Origin: Halorarum halophilum
Lineage (GTDB): Archaea; Halobacteriota; Halobacteria; Halobacteriales; Haloferacaceae
DNA length: 64,000 bases
Assembly: GCF_013401515.1 (NCBI RefSeq)
Contig: NZ_CP058529.1
Span: 2,232,001 to 2,296,000, forward strand
Direction: 5' to 3'
The notes below the pieces were generated by a model that was given only the letters and a program-made list of their open reading frames with translations, searched no databases and had not been told where the DNA came from. Below, piece by piece: positions 18,180 to 26,095 of this stretch; within the stretch, counting starts at the first letter, position 1, and every line of letters starts with the position of its first letter. A program made the position numbers and the translations under genes.

Positions 18180-19274
18180 ATGGCCGACAACGCCGGACGA
18201 GGGCGGGAGGAACCGCCCGAAGGGGACGGGGGACGCGCCGAGGACGAGGAGGGACGAGGGCCCGTCGACGAGGACGACAACGACGAGGAGCTACCGGAGT
18301 CGAAGGGGACGCCGGAACGCGACGTCGGGGGGGAAGGCGAAGCCGACGACACGCTCGAGGACGAAGCCGACGGCGGGATCAACTCCGAGGGGGGCCCCGA
18401 ACGCGACACCGTCGGAACCGGCGCCGAGGCGGACTCGGGCCCTGGCGACGGGGCCTCGAACGTCGACACCGAACCCCGGCCCGCGGACGACGAACCCGCA
18501 GACGACGAACCCAATGAAGGTGAACTCGGTTCCGAACCCGTCGGGGACGTCGACGAAGCGGCCAGCCGTCTCGAGGACACCGGAACTGTCGGGGATGTCG
18601 ACACGGACGAGGATGCCGACATCGGCGAGGATGCCGAGCGTGCCGGGGACGGCGAGCGTTCCGAAGGGGATGCCGGACGCGCCGGGCCGGAGACCGCCGA
18701 TGCCGGCTCCAACCCCTCGTCGGTCCCCGGGCCGGACGTCGACGCCGACGTGCCGGCGGATGTGCGGAAGTACGACCGCTTCCAGAAGATGGAGCGCGCG
18801 GAGTACGACCGCGTGAACCAGTTCCTGCGCGACCGCACGTACGTCACGGCGCGCGAGTGGGCCATCGCGCGACTGTGCGCCGACTTCCGGACGGAGACGG
18901 GCGTCGAGATGACGAAGATCGGAAAGAACCTCCCGCGGCTGGTGCCGTTCATGACGGACACGTACACCCCGCAGGCGGTGAACCAGGCGCGGGCGTCCTT
19001 CGAGGAGAAGGTGAACAAGGCCGGCGCGACGTTCCTCTACGGCGCGATGTGCGGCTTCTTCACCGCCGAACAGCTCGACGACATGATGTACGAGGTGACG
19101 GAGGTCGCCAAGTTCCTGCTGGAGGTCGAGGGCGTCGACCTGGCCGTGGAGGACGAACTGGAAGCGGAGGACCGCATCTCGAAGGTGATGCGCGACGTGC
19201 GGGAGGCGAGCGCCGAGGTCCGCGGCGAGGAGGTGAAGTGCCCGGAGTGCGGGCACGTCCACGACCCGAAGTGA
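18180..19274 (+). CDS. DUF5806 family protein with long acidic N-terminus
   Basis: A 364-residue protein in two parts. Residues 1 to about 195 are a low-complexity, Asp/Glu/Gly/Pro-rich region, presumably disordered. Residues about 196-364 are a compact helical domain: KYDRFQKMERAEYDRVNQFL, TAREWAIARLCADFRTETG, MTKIGKNLPRLVPFMTDTY, then ATFLYGAMCGFFTAEQLDDM. This matches my memory of the haloarchaeal DUF5806 family, whose function I do not know. The C-terminus KCPECGHVHDP has one CxxC, perhaps half a zinc site. The acidic extension is longer than I expect. It is divergent from the UspA-acetyltransferase pair. Confidence 0.82.
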   Translation: MADNAGRGREEPPEGDGGRAEDEEGRGPVDEDDNDEELPESKGTPERDVGGEGEADDTLEDEADGGINSEGGPERDTVGTGAEADSGPGDGASNVDTEPRPADDEPADDEPNEGELGSEPVGDVDEAASRLEDTGTVGDVDTDEDADIGEDAERAGDGERSEGDAGRAGPETADAGSNPSSVPGPDVDADVPADVRKYDRFQKMERAEYDRVNQFLRDRTYVTAREWAIARLCADFRTETGVEMTKIGKNLPRLVPFMTDTYTPQAVNQARASFEEKVNKAGATFLYGAMCGFFTAEQLDDMMYEVTEVAKFLLEVEGVDLAVEDELEAEDRISKVMRDVREASAEVRGEEVKCPECGHVHDPK

Positions 19275-19315
19275 CTGACGAGCCGCGGTGAGCACCGAGC
19301 CGAAGGAGCCCGAAC

Positions 19316-19578
19316 TCAGTCGACGAACCCGACCCCCTCCTGATCGACCTCAGTCTCGACGTACTCCTGCCCGCGCTCGGTGAGAAGGTAGTACGCGTCC
19401 CCGTCGTCGAGGCGGCGGACAAAGTCCCGCTCGCGCATGGCGTCGAGCGCCTCCCGGACGGCGGGTCGTCCATCCGGTGTTCGAGGTTCGCGAGGACGCC
19501 GTCGGGCGAGTGCGCGACGCCGGACTGGTACAGCAGCGGTGCGACGGAAACCGTCCGCACGGCGAGTGAAAACGTCCA
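19316..19578 (-). pseudogene. winged-helix regulator, frameshifted and lacking a start
   Basis: Two reading frames together give one recognisable protein. From about 19578 one frame reads TFSLAVRTVSVAPLLYQSG, VAHSPDGVLANLEHRMDDPP. Another then reads VREALDAMRERDFVRRLD and AYYLLTERGQEYVETEVDQ to a TGA at 19316. The switch is at about 19460-19465 and needs one added base to restore the frame (giving DPP-VREAL). In the upstream frame no ATG, GTG or TTG precedes TFSL. The joined product looks like a small haloarchaeal winged-helix DNA-binding protein. Either the gene is decayed or the assembly has an error here. Confidence 0.7.
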
Positions 19579-19649
19579 CTGCCGGCCACCCCGGCGGTCA
19601 GCCTCCCCACCGCCCGTATTCCGGCGGCTGCCCGTCGATTCCCGATCGT

Positions 19650-20780
19650 CTACTCCTCGAACCCCTCCTCCCACCGGAACGTCCCGTTCCGTTGGATCAC
19701 CTCGCCGTCGACGAGCAGTCGCGAGTCCTCGCTCACGTCCGTGATCATGTCCACGTGGACCGCCGAGTCGTTCCCGGTCTCGCCCTCCGGGAGACACGAG
19801 TCGTAGGCCCGCCCCAGTGCGAGGTGGACGGTGTCGCCCATCTTCTCGTCGAAGAGGATGGAGTCGGTGAAGCGGTCGATCCCGCGGTTCATCCCGATGC
19901 CGAGTTCCCCGAGTCGGCGGGCGCCCTCGTCGGTGTCGAGCACGTTCGCGATCGCGTCCGCTCCCTGTTCGGCCTCGAAGTCGACGACCTCCCCGCCCTC
20001 GAACTCCAGCCACACGTTCTCGACCCTGGTCGCGTCGATGGTCATCGGCACGTCGAAGAAGACCTCGCCCCCCGTGGCGTACGGCGCCGTGAACACCTCG
20101 CCGGAGGGGAGGTTGTGCGAGTCGTAGGCGACCGAGGCGGCGGAGTTGACCGCGGTGCGGTTCTCGATACTCATCGTCAGATCGGTGCGACGGGACGGCC
20201 CTCGACCGCCGTCCCGGTCGGTCCGGTCCGTCTCAATGCGGACCTCGCTCCCCTCGTCGAGCACCTCCTTCATGTTCGCCATCTCGTCGGCCAGCGACTC
20301 CCAGTCCCTGAGGACCGCCTCGTACACGAAGTCCTGGTACTCCTCGTACGCCATTCCAGCCTGCTGGGCCAGCGACCGCGTCGGGTGGACCGTGCTGACC
20401 CAGTCGGTGGCCATCCGCGCCTCGCGGACGGCCACGTTCGCCTTCGCGGCTGCGCGGCGTCGTTCGGCGGGCACGTCCGCCGTTGCGGTGGTGTTGCGCC
20501 CGCCGGCGAGCCTGAGGTAGACGTCCGCGGCCTCGAGCATCGACAGTTTCGGGTCGTTCTCGGCGAACTCGTCGTCGTGGCCGCGGAGGTACGCCCGCGT
20601 CACCTCGTCGCTCCCGTAGGTCGCGAGGAGGGTCGCGCCGCGCTCGCCCAGTTTCCCGGCGACGGCCACGGCGAGGTCGTGGGCGTCCTCGGCGACGTCC
20701 ATCACGACCCGGTCGCCCTCGTCGACACGGGCGCTCCAGTCGACCAGTACCTCCGCGTGTTCCCACACTCGGTCGTCCAT
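19650..20780 (-). CDS. aminopeptidase, M29 family
   Basis: A 376-residue metallopeptidase of the M29 (AmpS/AmpT) family, which removes N-terminal residues from peptides in the cytoplasm with two metal ions. C-terminal family motifs are NLPSGEVFTAPYATGGEV (near 222-239), LGELGIGMNRGIDRF (near 290), MGDTVHLALGRAYD (near 311) and DSAVHVDMITD (near 335-345), which supply the Glu, His, Tyr and Asp ligands and catalytic residues. The N-terminal domain includes DWVSTVHPTRSLAQQAGM, also typical. Start ATG 20780. It is the plausible consumer of peptides imported by transporters like the one at 5-11.6 kb, but no operon link exists. Confidence 0.92.
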   Translation of the reverse strand: MDDRVWEHAEVLVDWSARVDEGDRVVMDVAEDAHDLAVAVAGKLGERGATLLATYGSDEVTRAYLRGHDDEFAENDPKLSMLEAADVYLRLAGGRNTTATADVPAERRRAAAKANVAVREARMATDWVSTVHPTRSLAQQAGMAYEEYQDFVYEAVLRDWESLADEMANMKEVLDEGSEVRIETDRTDRDGGRGPSRRTDLTMSIENRTAVNSAASVAYDSHNLPSGEVFTAPYATGGEVFFDVPMTIDATRVENVWLEFEGGEVVDFEAEQGADAIANVLDTDEGARRLGELGIGMNRGIDRFTDSILFDEKMGDTVHLALGRAYDSCLPEGETGNDSAVHVDMITDVSEDSRLLVDGEVIQRNGTFRWEEGFEE

Positions 20781-20854
20781 ATGCGGACCGTGGTGGGGTC
20801 GGGGATAACCCCGACGGTCCCGCGTGCAGTACTACATGGCTCCGAGAAGTACCG

Positions 20855-21442
20855 ATGGAACCAGGTGAGACCGATGACACCTTCAGTCGGGATAGCATGC
20901 GAACACGCACAGAATCGACGACCGGCGATAGCGAGCTCCTGCTCTCTCTCGCGAGGATCTTCCTCATCACCGGAGGGGCGACCATGGCGGTACTACCCGT
21001 CGTCAACAGGTCGAACGAATGGATGCTACTGCTGACGGTCGTCTCCCTCGTTTTGGGTGCCGGAATCGTCTCACTTCGGTCGTACCTGAGACCGAGAGCG
21101 GTCGACATTGGTGGGCCGTTGCTCGCCTGTCTCGTTGGTCTAGCCATCGTTTCTGTGAGCGGCCTACTGATGTACTACGTCAGCACGCGGATCGTATTCG
21201 GCGCCCTCGTTCTGGCGCTGCCACTGGCCGCGGGGCTACTCCTGTTCTGGGCGGGGTTCACGTATACCCAGTATGTACTCCGGACGTTCGGATTCGTTCC
21301 GGGGTGGGTTGTCGCCGTGTACGTGTTGACCATCCTGGCCGACCCCTTCTTCAACGGCTACGTCATCCAGTACGTCCAATCGGGGGTATCGCTTCACGGC
21401 GTAGCGACGATCCTTGTCGGGAGTATGCTGAACGACTCGTGA
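20855..21442 (+). CDS. membrane protein, unknown function, in lower-GC DNA
   Basis: A 195-residue protein with a polar N-terminus (about 30 residues) and five or six hydrophobic helices (about 32-47, 56-74, 85-108, 113-132, 137-158 and 178-190). No domain is recognised. The DNA here is visibly less GC-rich than its neighbours and uses codons such as CTA, ATA-free but GTA and TCG mixtures atypical of the flanking genes, which suggests recent acquisition or weak selection. It stands alone between a divergent aminopeptidase gene and gnd. The start could also be an internal ATG about 14 codons downstream. Homologues may be restricted to close relatives. Confidence 0.65.
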   Translation: MEPGETDDTFSRDSMRTRTESTTGDSELLLSLARIFLITGGATMAVLPVVNRSNEWMLLLTVVSLVLGAGIVSLRSYLRPRAVDIGGPLLACLVGLAIVSVSGLLMYYVSTRIVFGALVLALPLAAGLLLFWAGFTYTQYVLRTFGFVPGWVVAVYVLTILADPFFNGYVIQYVQSGVSLHGVATILVGSMLNDS

Positions 21443-21622
21443 CCGTCAGCCCGACCGAACGTCCTGCTGGAAGTCGGGGCGTGTTCATCCGCAACGGACG
21501 CGACTTCGGGTGAACTCGGACGGTTGGAAGGATTCGGGTGAGAACGGGGCCTGAAATTGAAGCCGAAACTCGCCCAGTTGCGGAACCGGAACGCCTACCC
21601 CCCACCTGACCGACGCGCCGGT

Positions 21623-22516
21623 ATGGAACTCGGCGTCATCGGCCTCGGTCGGATGGGACGCATCGTGGTGGACCGCTCGCTCGACGCAGGCCACGACGTG
21701 GTCGCGTTCGACCTCGACGCAGAGGCGACCGCCGCGGCCGCGGAGGCGGGCGCGACCCCCGCCGACTCGGTGTCGGACCTCGCGGATCGGCTCGGCGAGG
21801 AGCGACGGATCTGGCTCATGGTCCCCGCCGGCGACGCGGTCGACGCGACCCTCGACGAACTCGAACCGCACCTCGACGCCGAGGACGTCGTCGTCGACGG
21901 CGGCAACTCGCACTTCGAGGACTCCGTCCGCCGCGCGGAGTCGTGTCCCGCGGCGTACCTCGACTGCGGCACCTCCGGCGGGCCCGCCAGCGCCGAGGCC
22001 GGCTTCTCGCTCATGGTCGGCGGGCCGGCGTGGGCCTACGAGGAACTGACGCCCGTCTTCGACGCCGTCGCGACCGGCCCGGCTGGCCACGACCGGATGG
22101 GCGAGGCCGGCTCCGGCCACTACGTGAAGATGGTCCACAACGGCGTGGAGTACGCGCTGATGCAGGCCTATGGAGAGGGATTCGAACTGCTCCACGAGGG
22201 GCGGTACGACCTCGACCTGGAGGCGGTCGCGCGGACGTGGAACAACGGCGCTGTCATCCGGTCGTGGCTGCTCGAACTGTGCGAGGAGGCGTTCCGCGAG
22301 GAGGGGAGCGACCTCGGCGACGTGGCCGACCGGATCGAGGGCGGGTCGACGGGGACGTGGACCGTGCAGGAGGCGCTCGAACAGGAGGTGCCGCTCCCGC
22401 TCATTTACCAGGCGCTCGCGGAGCGGTTCAGCTCGCGGGGCGACGGGCGGTTCTCCCGGCGGCTGGCGAACCGGCTGCGGTACGGCTTCGGGCGGCACGA
22501 GGTCCAGCGCGAGTGA
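21623..22516 (+). CDS. gnd: 6-phosphogluconate dehydrogenase, decarboxylating (short form)
   Basis: A 297-residue enzyme that converts 6-phosphogluconate to ribulose 5-phosphate. It shows the Rossmann motif GVIGLGRMGR at residues 5-14, the substrate loop VVVDGGNSHFEDS near 91-103, DCGTSGGPASAE (SGG motif) near 113, and the catalytic helix KMVHNGVEYALMQAYGEG near 170-187. The C-terminus SRRLANRLRYGFGRHE fits the short (about 300-residue) GndA-like form, often NAD-dependent. The strand after GLGRMG ends in Asp (AFDLD), which favours NAD over NADP. In haloarchaea this oxidative branch supplies pentoses. It appears to be transcribed alone. Confidence 0.93.
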   Translation: MELGVIGLGRMGRIVVDRSLDAGHDVVAFDLDAEATAAAAEAGATPADSVSDLADRLGEERRIWLMVPAGDAVDATLDELEPHLDAEDVVVDGGNSHFEDSVRRAESCPAAYLDCGTSGGPASAEAGFSLMVGGPAWAYEELTPVFDAVATGPAGHDRMGEAGSGHYVKMVHNGVEYALMQAYGEGFELLHEGRYDLDLEAVARTWNNGAVIRSWLLELCEEAFREEGSDLGDVADRIEGGSTGTWTVQEALEQEVPLPLIYQALAERFSSRGDGRFSRRLANRLRYGFGRHEVQRE

Positions 22517-22615
22517 GCATCGGCGGGGTACGCGACGCTCCGCGCCGGGAATCGCCCCACGACGGGTCCCGAACACATCACAATCCTATTCAACCCCCAC
22601 TCCGTAGCCGCTCGT

Positions 22616-23197
22616 ATGGTTGACCCCGTTGCAGTCGGGTTCGGCGCGGGCCTCGTCCTGGTCTTCGTCGCCCTGCACTTCGCCCGCGGGACGGGCTGGG
22701 AGCCGACCGCGGACATCTCCGAGGAGGTGCTCGAGGAACGCGCCTCCACCGTTCCGGAGACCGACTTCCCCGAGCCCGGAAACCGGGCCATCGGCGGGGG
22801 CGGCGGCGCGGTTGGCGCGGTCCCGGCCGGCGAGGAGGGCGAACTCGAGGAGGGCGGCGCGGCCGAGGAGTCGTCCAGCCCGGCGGACATTCCGGAGGAC
22901 GAGGTGGAGTACTTCGAGGTCGAGTTCGTGAAGGAGGGCGCGACGATCGAACTCGCCAACAACGAGACGGTGCTCGAACAGGGCGAGGAGGAGGGCTGGG
23001 ACCTGCCGTACGCCTGCCGCGAGGGGCAGTGCGTCTCCTGTGCGGGCCAGATCACCGACGGCGGCAACGCCGAGGACTACGTCGTCCACGACAACCAGCA
23101 GATGCTAGACGACACCGAACTGGACGAGGGGTACACGCTGACGTGCGTCGCCTACCCGCGTGCGGACTTCACGATCGAGACGGGCGAAGCGCCCTGA
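22616..23197 (+). CDS. 2Fe-2S ferredoxin with N-terminal membrane anchor
   Basis: A 193-residue plant-type ferredoxin. Cluster cysteines are visible in ACREGQCVSCAGQ (C-x4-C-x2-C, about residues 132-140) and LTCVAYP (near 176). The ferredoxin domain covers about 97-193 and includes the halophile-type acidic region. Unlike the usual soluble haloarchaeal ferredoxin, residues 4-22 (PVAVGFGAGLVLVFVALHFA) form a hydrophobic helix, joined by a long acidic, Gly-rich linker (about 28-96). This suggests an electron carrier tethered to the inner face of the membrane. Its redox partner is not identifiable from the neighbours. Confidence 0.9.
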   Translation: MVDPVAVGFGAGLVLVFVALHFARGTGWEPTADISEEVLEERASTVPETDFPEPGNRAIGGGGGAVGAVPAGEEGELEEGGAAEESSSPADIPEDEVEYFEVEFVKEGATIELANNETVLEQGEEEGWDLPYACREGQCVSCAGQITDGGNAEDYVVHDNQQMLDDTELDEGYTLTCVAYPRADFTIETGEAP

Positions 23198-23489
23198 TTT
23201 TCGGGGATTCTCTTCCGTTCTGGGTTCTGTGCTCGTAGTGGCAACTGCGCTGTGAACAGGTCGGTCAAGGCGGAGTTAGCCACGACCGCGACCACCCAGG
23301 AAGCCCCCTCGTTCGCTAGAGAATAGCCCTCGTGAACGCCAAGAGCCATGGGGGCTTCCGCGGTCGCTACCACGGAAGCAGTCGCGCTTACCGAGCCGAT
23401 CCCGGCGGCAAAAGCGGCAAACGGACCACCCGAGAATCGTTCCGACGCGTTCAACACCCCCCGCCGAGAGCCGGTACTACGAACCGAAA
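23198..23489. repeat. gene-free gap with an inverted GGGGGCTTCC module
   Basis: No gene is evident. A left arm GCGACCACCCAGGAAGCCCC (from 23288) and a right arm GGGGGCTTCCGCGGTCGC (from 23350) are imperfect reverse complements about 40 bases apart. The right arm matches the module at 16512-16530, and a looser version occurs at 54463-54492. The final 100 bases before the exporter gene should contain its promoter, but I could not pick a clear TATA box. Confidence 0.6.
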
Positions 23490-25085
23490 GTGTCGAGCAA
23501 AGTCCCCGCGAGCGGGTCGCTCACCGAGGGCGACCTCGCCCGCCCAATGTTCGCCCTCGCGTGGCCCATCGTCGCCACGCAGCTCCTCCAGGTCGCGTAC
23601 AACCTGGCGGACACGCTCTGGCTCGGGCGCTACTCCACCGACGCGGTCGCCGCGCTGAGCCTCGCGTTCCCGCTCATCTTCCTGTTCATCAGCGTCGGCG
23701 GCGGCTTCAACGTCGCCGGCGCGACGCTCGTCGCGCAGTACACCGGCGCGGGTCAACGGGCGGACGACGACGTGGACGGGGACGACGGGACGGAACCGGC
23801 CGGGGACGACGGCGAGGAGGTGGACGACGCGGATACGGACGCGGACGACCCGCCTGCGCTCGGCGGCGAGTACCGCCGGGCCGCCGGCACGGTCGCCGGG
23901 CAGACGCTCTCGTTCATCACCGCCATCGCGGTCGCCGTCGGCCTGCTCGGCTTCCTCCTCGTGGACCGGCTGCTCGGGGTGCTCCCGGCGGGCGCGGCCA
24001 CGGCGACGCAGGTCATCCCCCTCGCGAGCGGCTACATGGGGGTGTTCTTCCTCGGGATGCCGTTCCTCTTCGGCTTCTTCGTCTTCTCCGCGCTGATGCG
24101 CGGCTACGGCAACACGCGGGCGCCGATGCTGGTGATGGCGCTCTCGGTCGCCGTGAACGTCGTGCTCGACCCGATCCTCATCTTCGGCTTCGAGGGGAAC
24201 CCGGTGTTCGGCGTGGTCGGCGGCCGCGGACTGGAGGCGAGCCTCCTCGCCGCGACGGGGTTCGACGGCGCGGGCGTGCAGGGTGCGGCGGTGGCGACCG
24301 TCGTCTCGCGCGGCCTCGCGACCGTCGTCGGGCTGTACGTCCTGCTCGGCACCGACGCCGGGCCGACGGTGGCGCTGCCCGACTTCCGGCCGCGGCTGGA
24401 GTACATCCGGAAGATCGTCACGATCGGGGTCCCCTCGGCGCTGGAGCAGTCCGCGTCCGCGCTCGGGCTGATCGCCCTGACCGCGATGGTCGCGACGTTC
24501 GCGCCTGAGGTCGTCGCCGCCTACGGGCTGGGGAACCGGCTCGTCTCGCTGGTGTTCCTCCCCGCGCTGGGGCTCGGGCGGGCCACGAACACCATCGTCG
24601 GGCAGAACCTCGGCGCGGAGAAGCCCGAACGCGCGGAACAGGCCGTCTGGCTCGCGGCGAAGGCCGGGACGGCGGTGATGCTCTGCGTCGCCGTCGTCGC
24701 GTTCCTGTTCGCGGCGCCCATCGTCGGCGCCTTCATCGCCACCGGCACGGACGCCGCGGCGGCGACCATCGCCTACGGCGCGGACTACATCCGCGTCCGG
24801 GCCGTCGAGTTCGCGTTCATCGGCGTGCTCCAGGTCGTCCTCGGCGCCTACCGCGGCGCGGGGAACACGAAGACTGCGCTGGCGTTCTCGCTGGTCGCGC
24901 TGTGGCTCGGCCGGGTGCCGATCGTCTACGTGCTCTCGTTCCACCTCCGCTTCGCCGAGCAGGGGATCTGGATCGGTATGGCGGTCGGGCAGATCATCGG
25001 CGCCATCGCGGCGGCGGCGTGGTTCACCCGCGGGACGTGGAAGCGGACGCTCGTCGACGACGAGGGGGCGCCCGCGGGGAGCTAG
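23490..25085 (+). CDS. MATE family efflux transporter
   Basis: A 531-residue exporter with about 12 membrane helices in two related halves. Half one starts at PMFALAWPIVATQLLQVAYN and contains ADTLWLGRYSTDAVAALSLA, the MATE landmark 'aDtiwvGrlg'. Half two starts at IRKIVTIGVPSALEQSASAL with AYGLGNRLVSLVFLPALGLG. MATE proteins export drugs or metabolites against H+ or Na+. An acidic hydrophilic loop (about residues 88-127, runs of D, E and G) between helices 2 and 3 is an unusual insertion. The start is GTG at 23490; a later in-frame ATG at MFALAW would cut into helix 1. The gene ends 48 bases before tRNA-Arg. Confidence 0.92.
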   Translation: MSSKVPASGSLTEGDLARPMFALAWPIVATQLLQVAYNLADTLWLGRYSTDAVAALSLAFPLIFLFISVGGGFNVAGATLVAQYTGAGQRADDDVDGDDGTEPAGDDGEEVDDADTDADDPPALGGEYRRAAGTVAGQTLSFITAIAVAVGLLGFLLVDRLLGVLPAGAATATQVIPLASGYMGVFFLGMPFLFGFFVFSALMRGYGNTRAPMLVMALSVAVNVVLDPILIFGFEGNPVFGVVGGRGLEASLLAATGFDGAGVQGAAVATVVSRGLATVVGLYVLLGTDAGPTVALPDFRPRLEYIRKIVTIGVPSALEQSASALGLIALTAMVATFAPEVVAAYGLGNRLVSLVFLPALGLGRATNTIVGQNLGAEKPERAEQAVWLAAKAGTAVMLCVAVVAFLFAAPIVGAFIATGTDAAAATIAYGADYIRVRAVEFAFIGVLQVVLGAYRGAGNTKTALAFSLVALWLGRVPIVYVLSFHLRFAEQGIWIGMAVGQIIGAIAAAAWFTRGTWKRTLVDDEGAPAGS

Positions 25086-25133
25086 AGCGGCTTTCCGAAG
25101 CCTTAACGTCGAACGGCCGATACTGGACGATGA

Positions 25134-25206
25134 GGGCGGCTAGTTCAGCGGACAGAACGTTTGGTTCCGGACCAAAAGGTCGGGGGTTCAAATCCCTCGC
25201 CGCCCG
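25134..25206 (+). tRNA. tRNA-Arg (anticodon CCG)
   Basis: A 73-base tRNA with acceptor stem GGGCGGC/GCCGCCC and discriminator G. The D arm is GTTCAGCGGACAGAAC. The anticodon stem TTTGG/CCAAA has loop TTCCGGA, giving anticodon CCG at 25167-25169, which reads CGG. The T arm is GGGGGTTCAAATCCCTC. No intron and no encoded CCA. The downstream DNA repeats parts of the T arm and 3' end in direct and inverted form. Confidence 0.95.
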
Positions 25207-25207
25207 T

Positions 25208-25335
25208 GTTCCGTGTCGCGAACGCAGTGAGCGACCGGAACCGTTCTGCAAGAGGGATTTGAAGTAGACGAGACGCAGCGCCGAGCGCAGCGAGGCGACC
25301 GTCTCGACGTGGTTCACGATCCCTCACCGCCCGTC
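25208..25335 (+). repeat. degenerate copies of the tRNA-Arg 3' end and T arm
   Basis: The tRNA 3' end (25185-25208) recurs as GGTTCACGATCCCTCACC followed by GCCCGTC at 25311-25335, with a few changes and one extra base. Between them GAGGGATTTGAA (25252-25263) is the exact reverse complement of the T-arm segment TTCAAATCCCTC. The rest is low-complexity sequence with GCAGCGAGGCGA-type words. The pattern resembles a worn attachment site or remnant of integration at a tRNA gene; no integrase is present. Confidence 0.5.
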
Positions 25336-25467
25336 CGTTTTCGCGCCACCACACCGACGAGCGAGGCGAGTGCGACGAACTGACAGCCCTTCGCCGAACG
25401 AGAGGCCGCGAACTGCACCTGCTGCACGAGGAGGACGTCTTCGTCCCGTCGGCCCGAACTCAGCCGG

Positions 25468-25857
25468 TTATCGCTCGTTTTTCAGGTAGACGCCGAGGTA
25501 CCCGCCGAGAACGCTCAACCCGACGGTGTACAGTGCACTAAAGAGCAGCCCGACGAGGCCCATCAATCCGAACACGGCGGACACCCCGCCGAACCCGAGA
25601 AAGTACAACGAGAGGGAGAGGACGAGCACGAACGGAACGAGCATGAGGAGCCCCGCGATCGCGCCGACCTTGAGGCCGTCTTCCGGCCGTCCTTCTTCCA
25701 GATAGCCGGCGATCGCGCCCCCGAGGAGCGTCGATAGCGGGACGAGCATGAGGAGCGCGCCGACGATACCGCCGAGGAAGCCGTTGATGGCTGCGCTGCG
25801 GTTATCGTCCGCGGTCGACGTGTCGACCGTTGGGGAGGTGGAGGTATCGGGGACCAT
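25468..25857 (-). CDS. DUF5518 family membrane protein
   Basis: A 129-residue protein with a short polar N-terminus and three or four helices. NGFLGGIVGALLMLVPLSTL, GGAIAGYLEEGRPEDGLKVG and the following AIAGLLMLVPFVLVL are landmarks of the haloarchaeal DUF5518 family as I remember it. Two similar halves (GGIVGALLMLVP and GAIAGLLMLVP) suggest an internal duplication. Function is unknown. It is a single gene on the reverse strand, divergent from the histidine kinase gene. Confidence 0.82.
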   Translation of the reverse strand: MVPDTSTSPTVDTSTADDNRSAAINGFLGGIVGALLMLVPLSTLLGGAIAGYLEEGRPEDGLKVGAIAGLLMLVPFVLVLSLSLYFLGFGGVSAVFGLMGLVGLLFSALYTVGLSVLGGYLGVYLKNER

Positions 25858-26065
25858 GGGAACCGGATACCGAATTTCGAGCGAAAAGCGCTTCGATGCG
25901 GTCGCGAACTACGTGACACGTTCGTCTTCCTGTCGAGTCCGGGGTCGTTCACCGCGCCGAACGCCTGCGGAAAACCCGTACTCCGAGGAGTACTTCCGTT
26001 CGGCCGGTTCGGCTCACCGCACCCGATTCGTCCCCCGGGCTCGGATCGTCGAACGTGGAAGGTGA

Positions 26066-26073
26066 TTTATACT
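26066..26073 (+). promoter_or_regulatory. TATA-box for histidine kinase gene
   Basis: TTTATACT stands out in otherwise GC-rich sequence, 23-30 bases before the ATG at 26096. That is the spacing expected for a leaderless haloarchaeal transcript starting at or next to the start codon. Confidence 0.6.
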
Positions 26074-26095
26074 AAACCCGCAATTCACTCAATCC

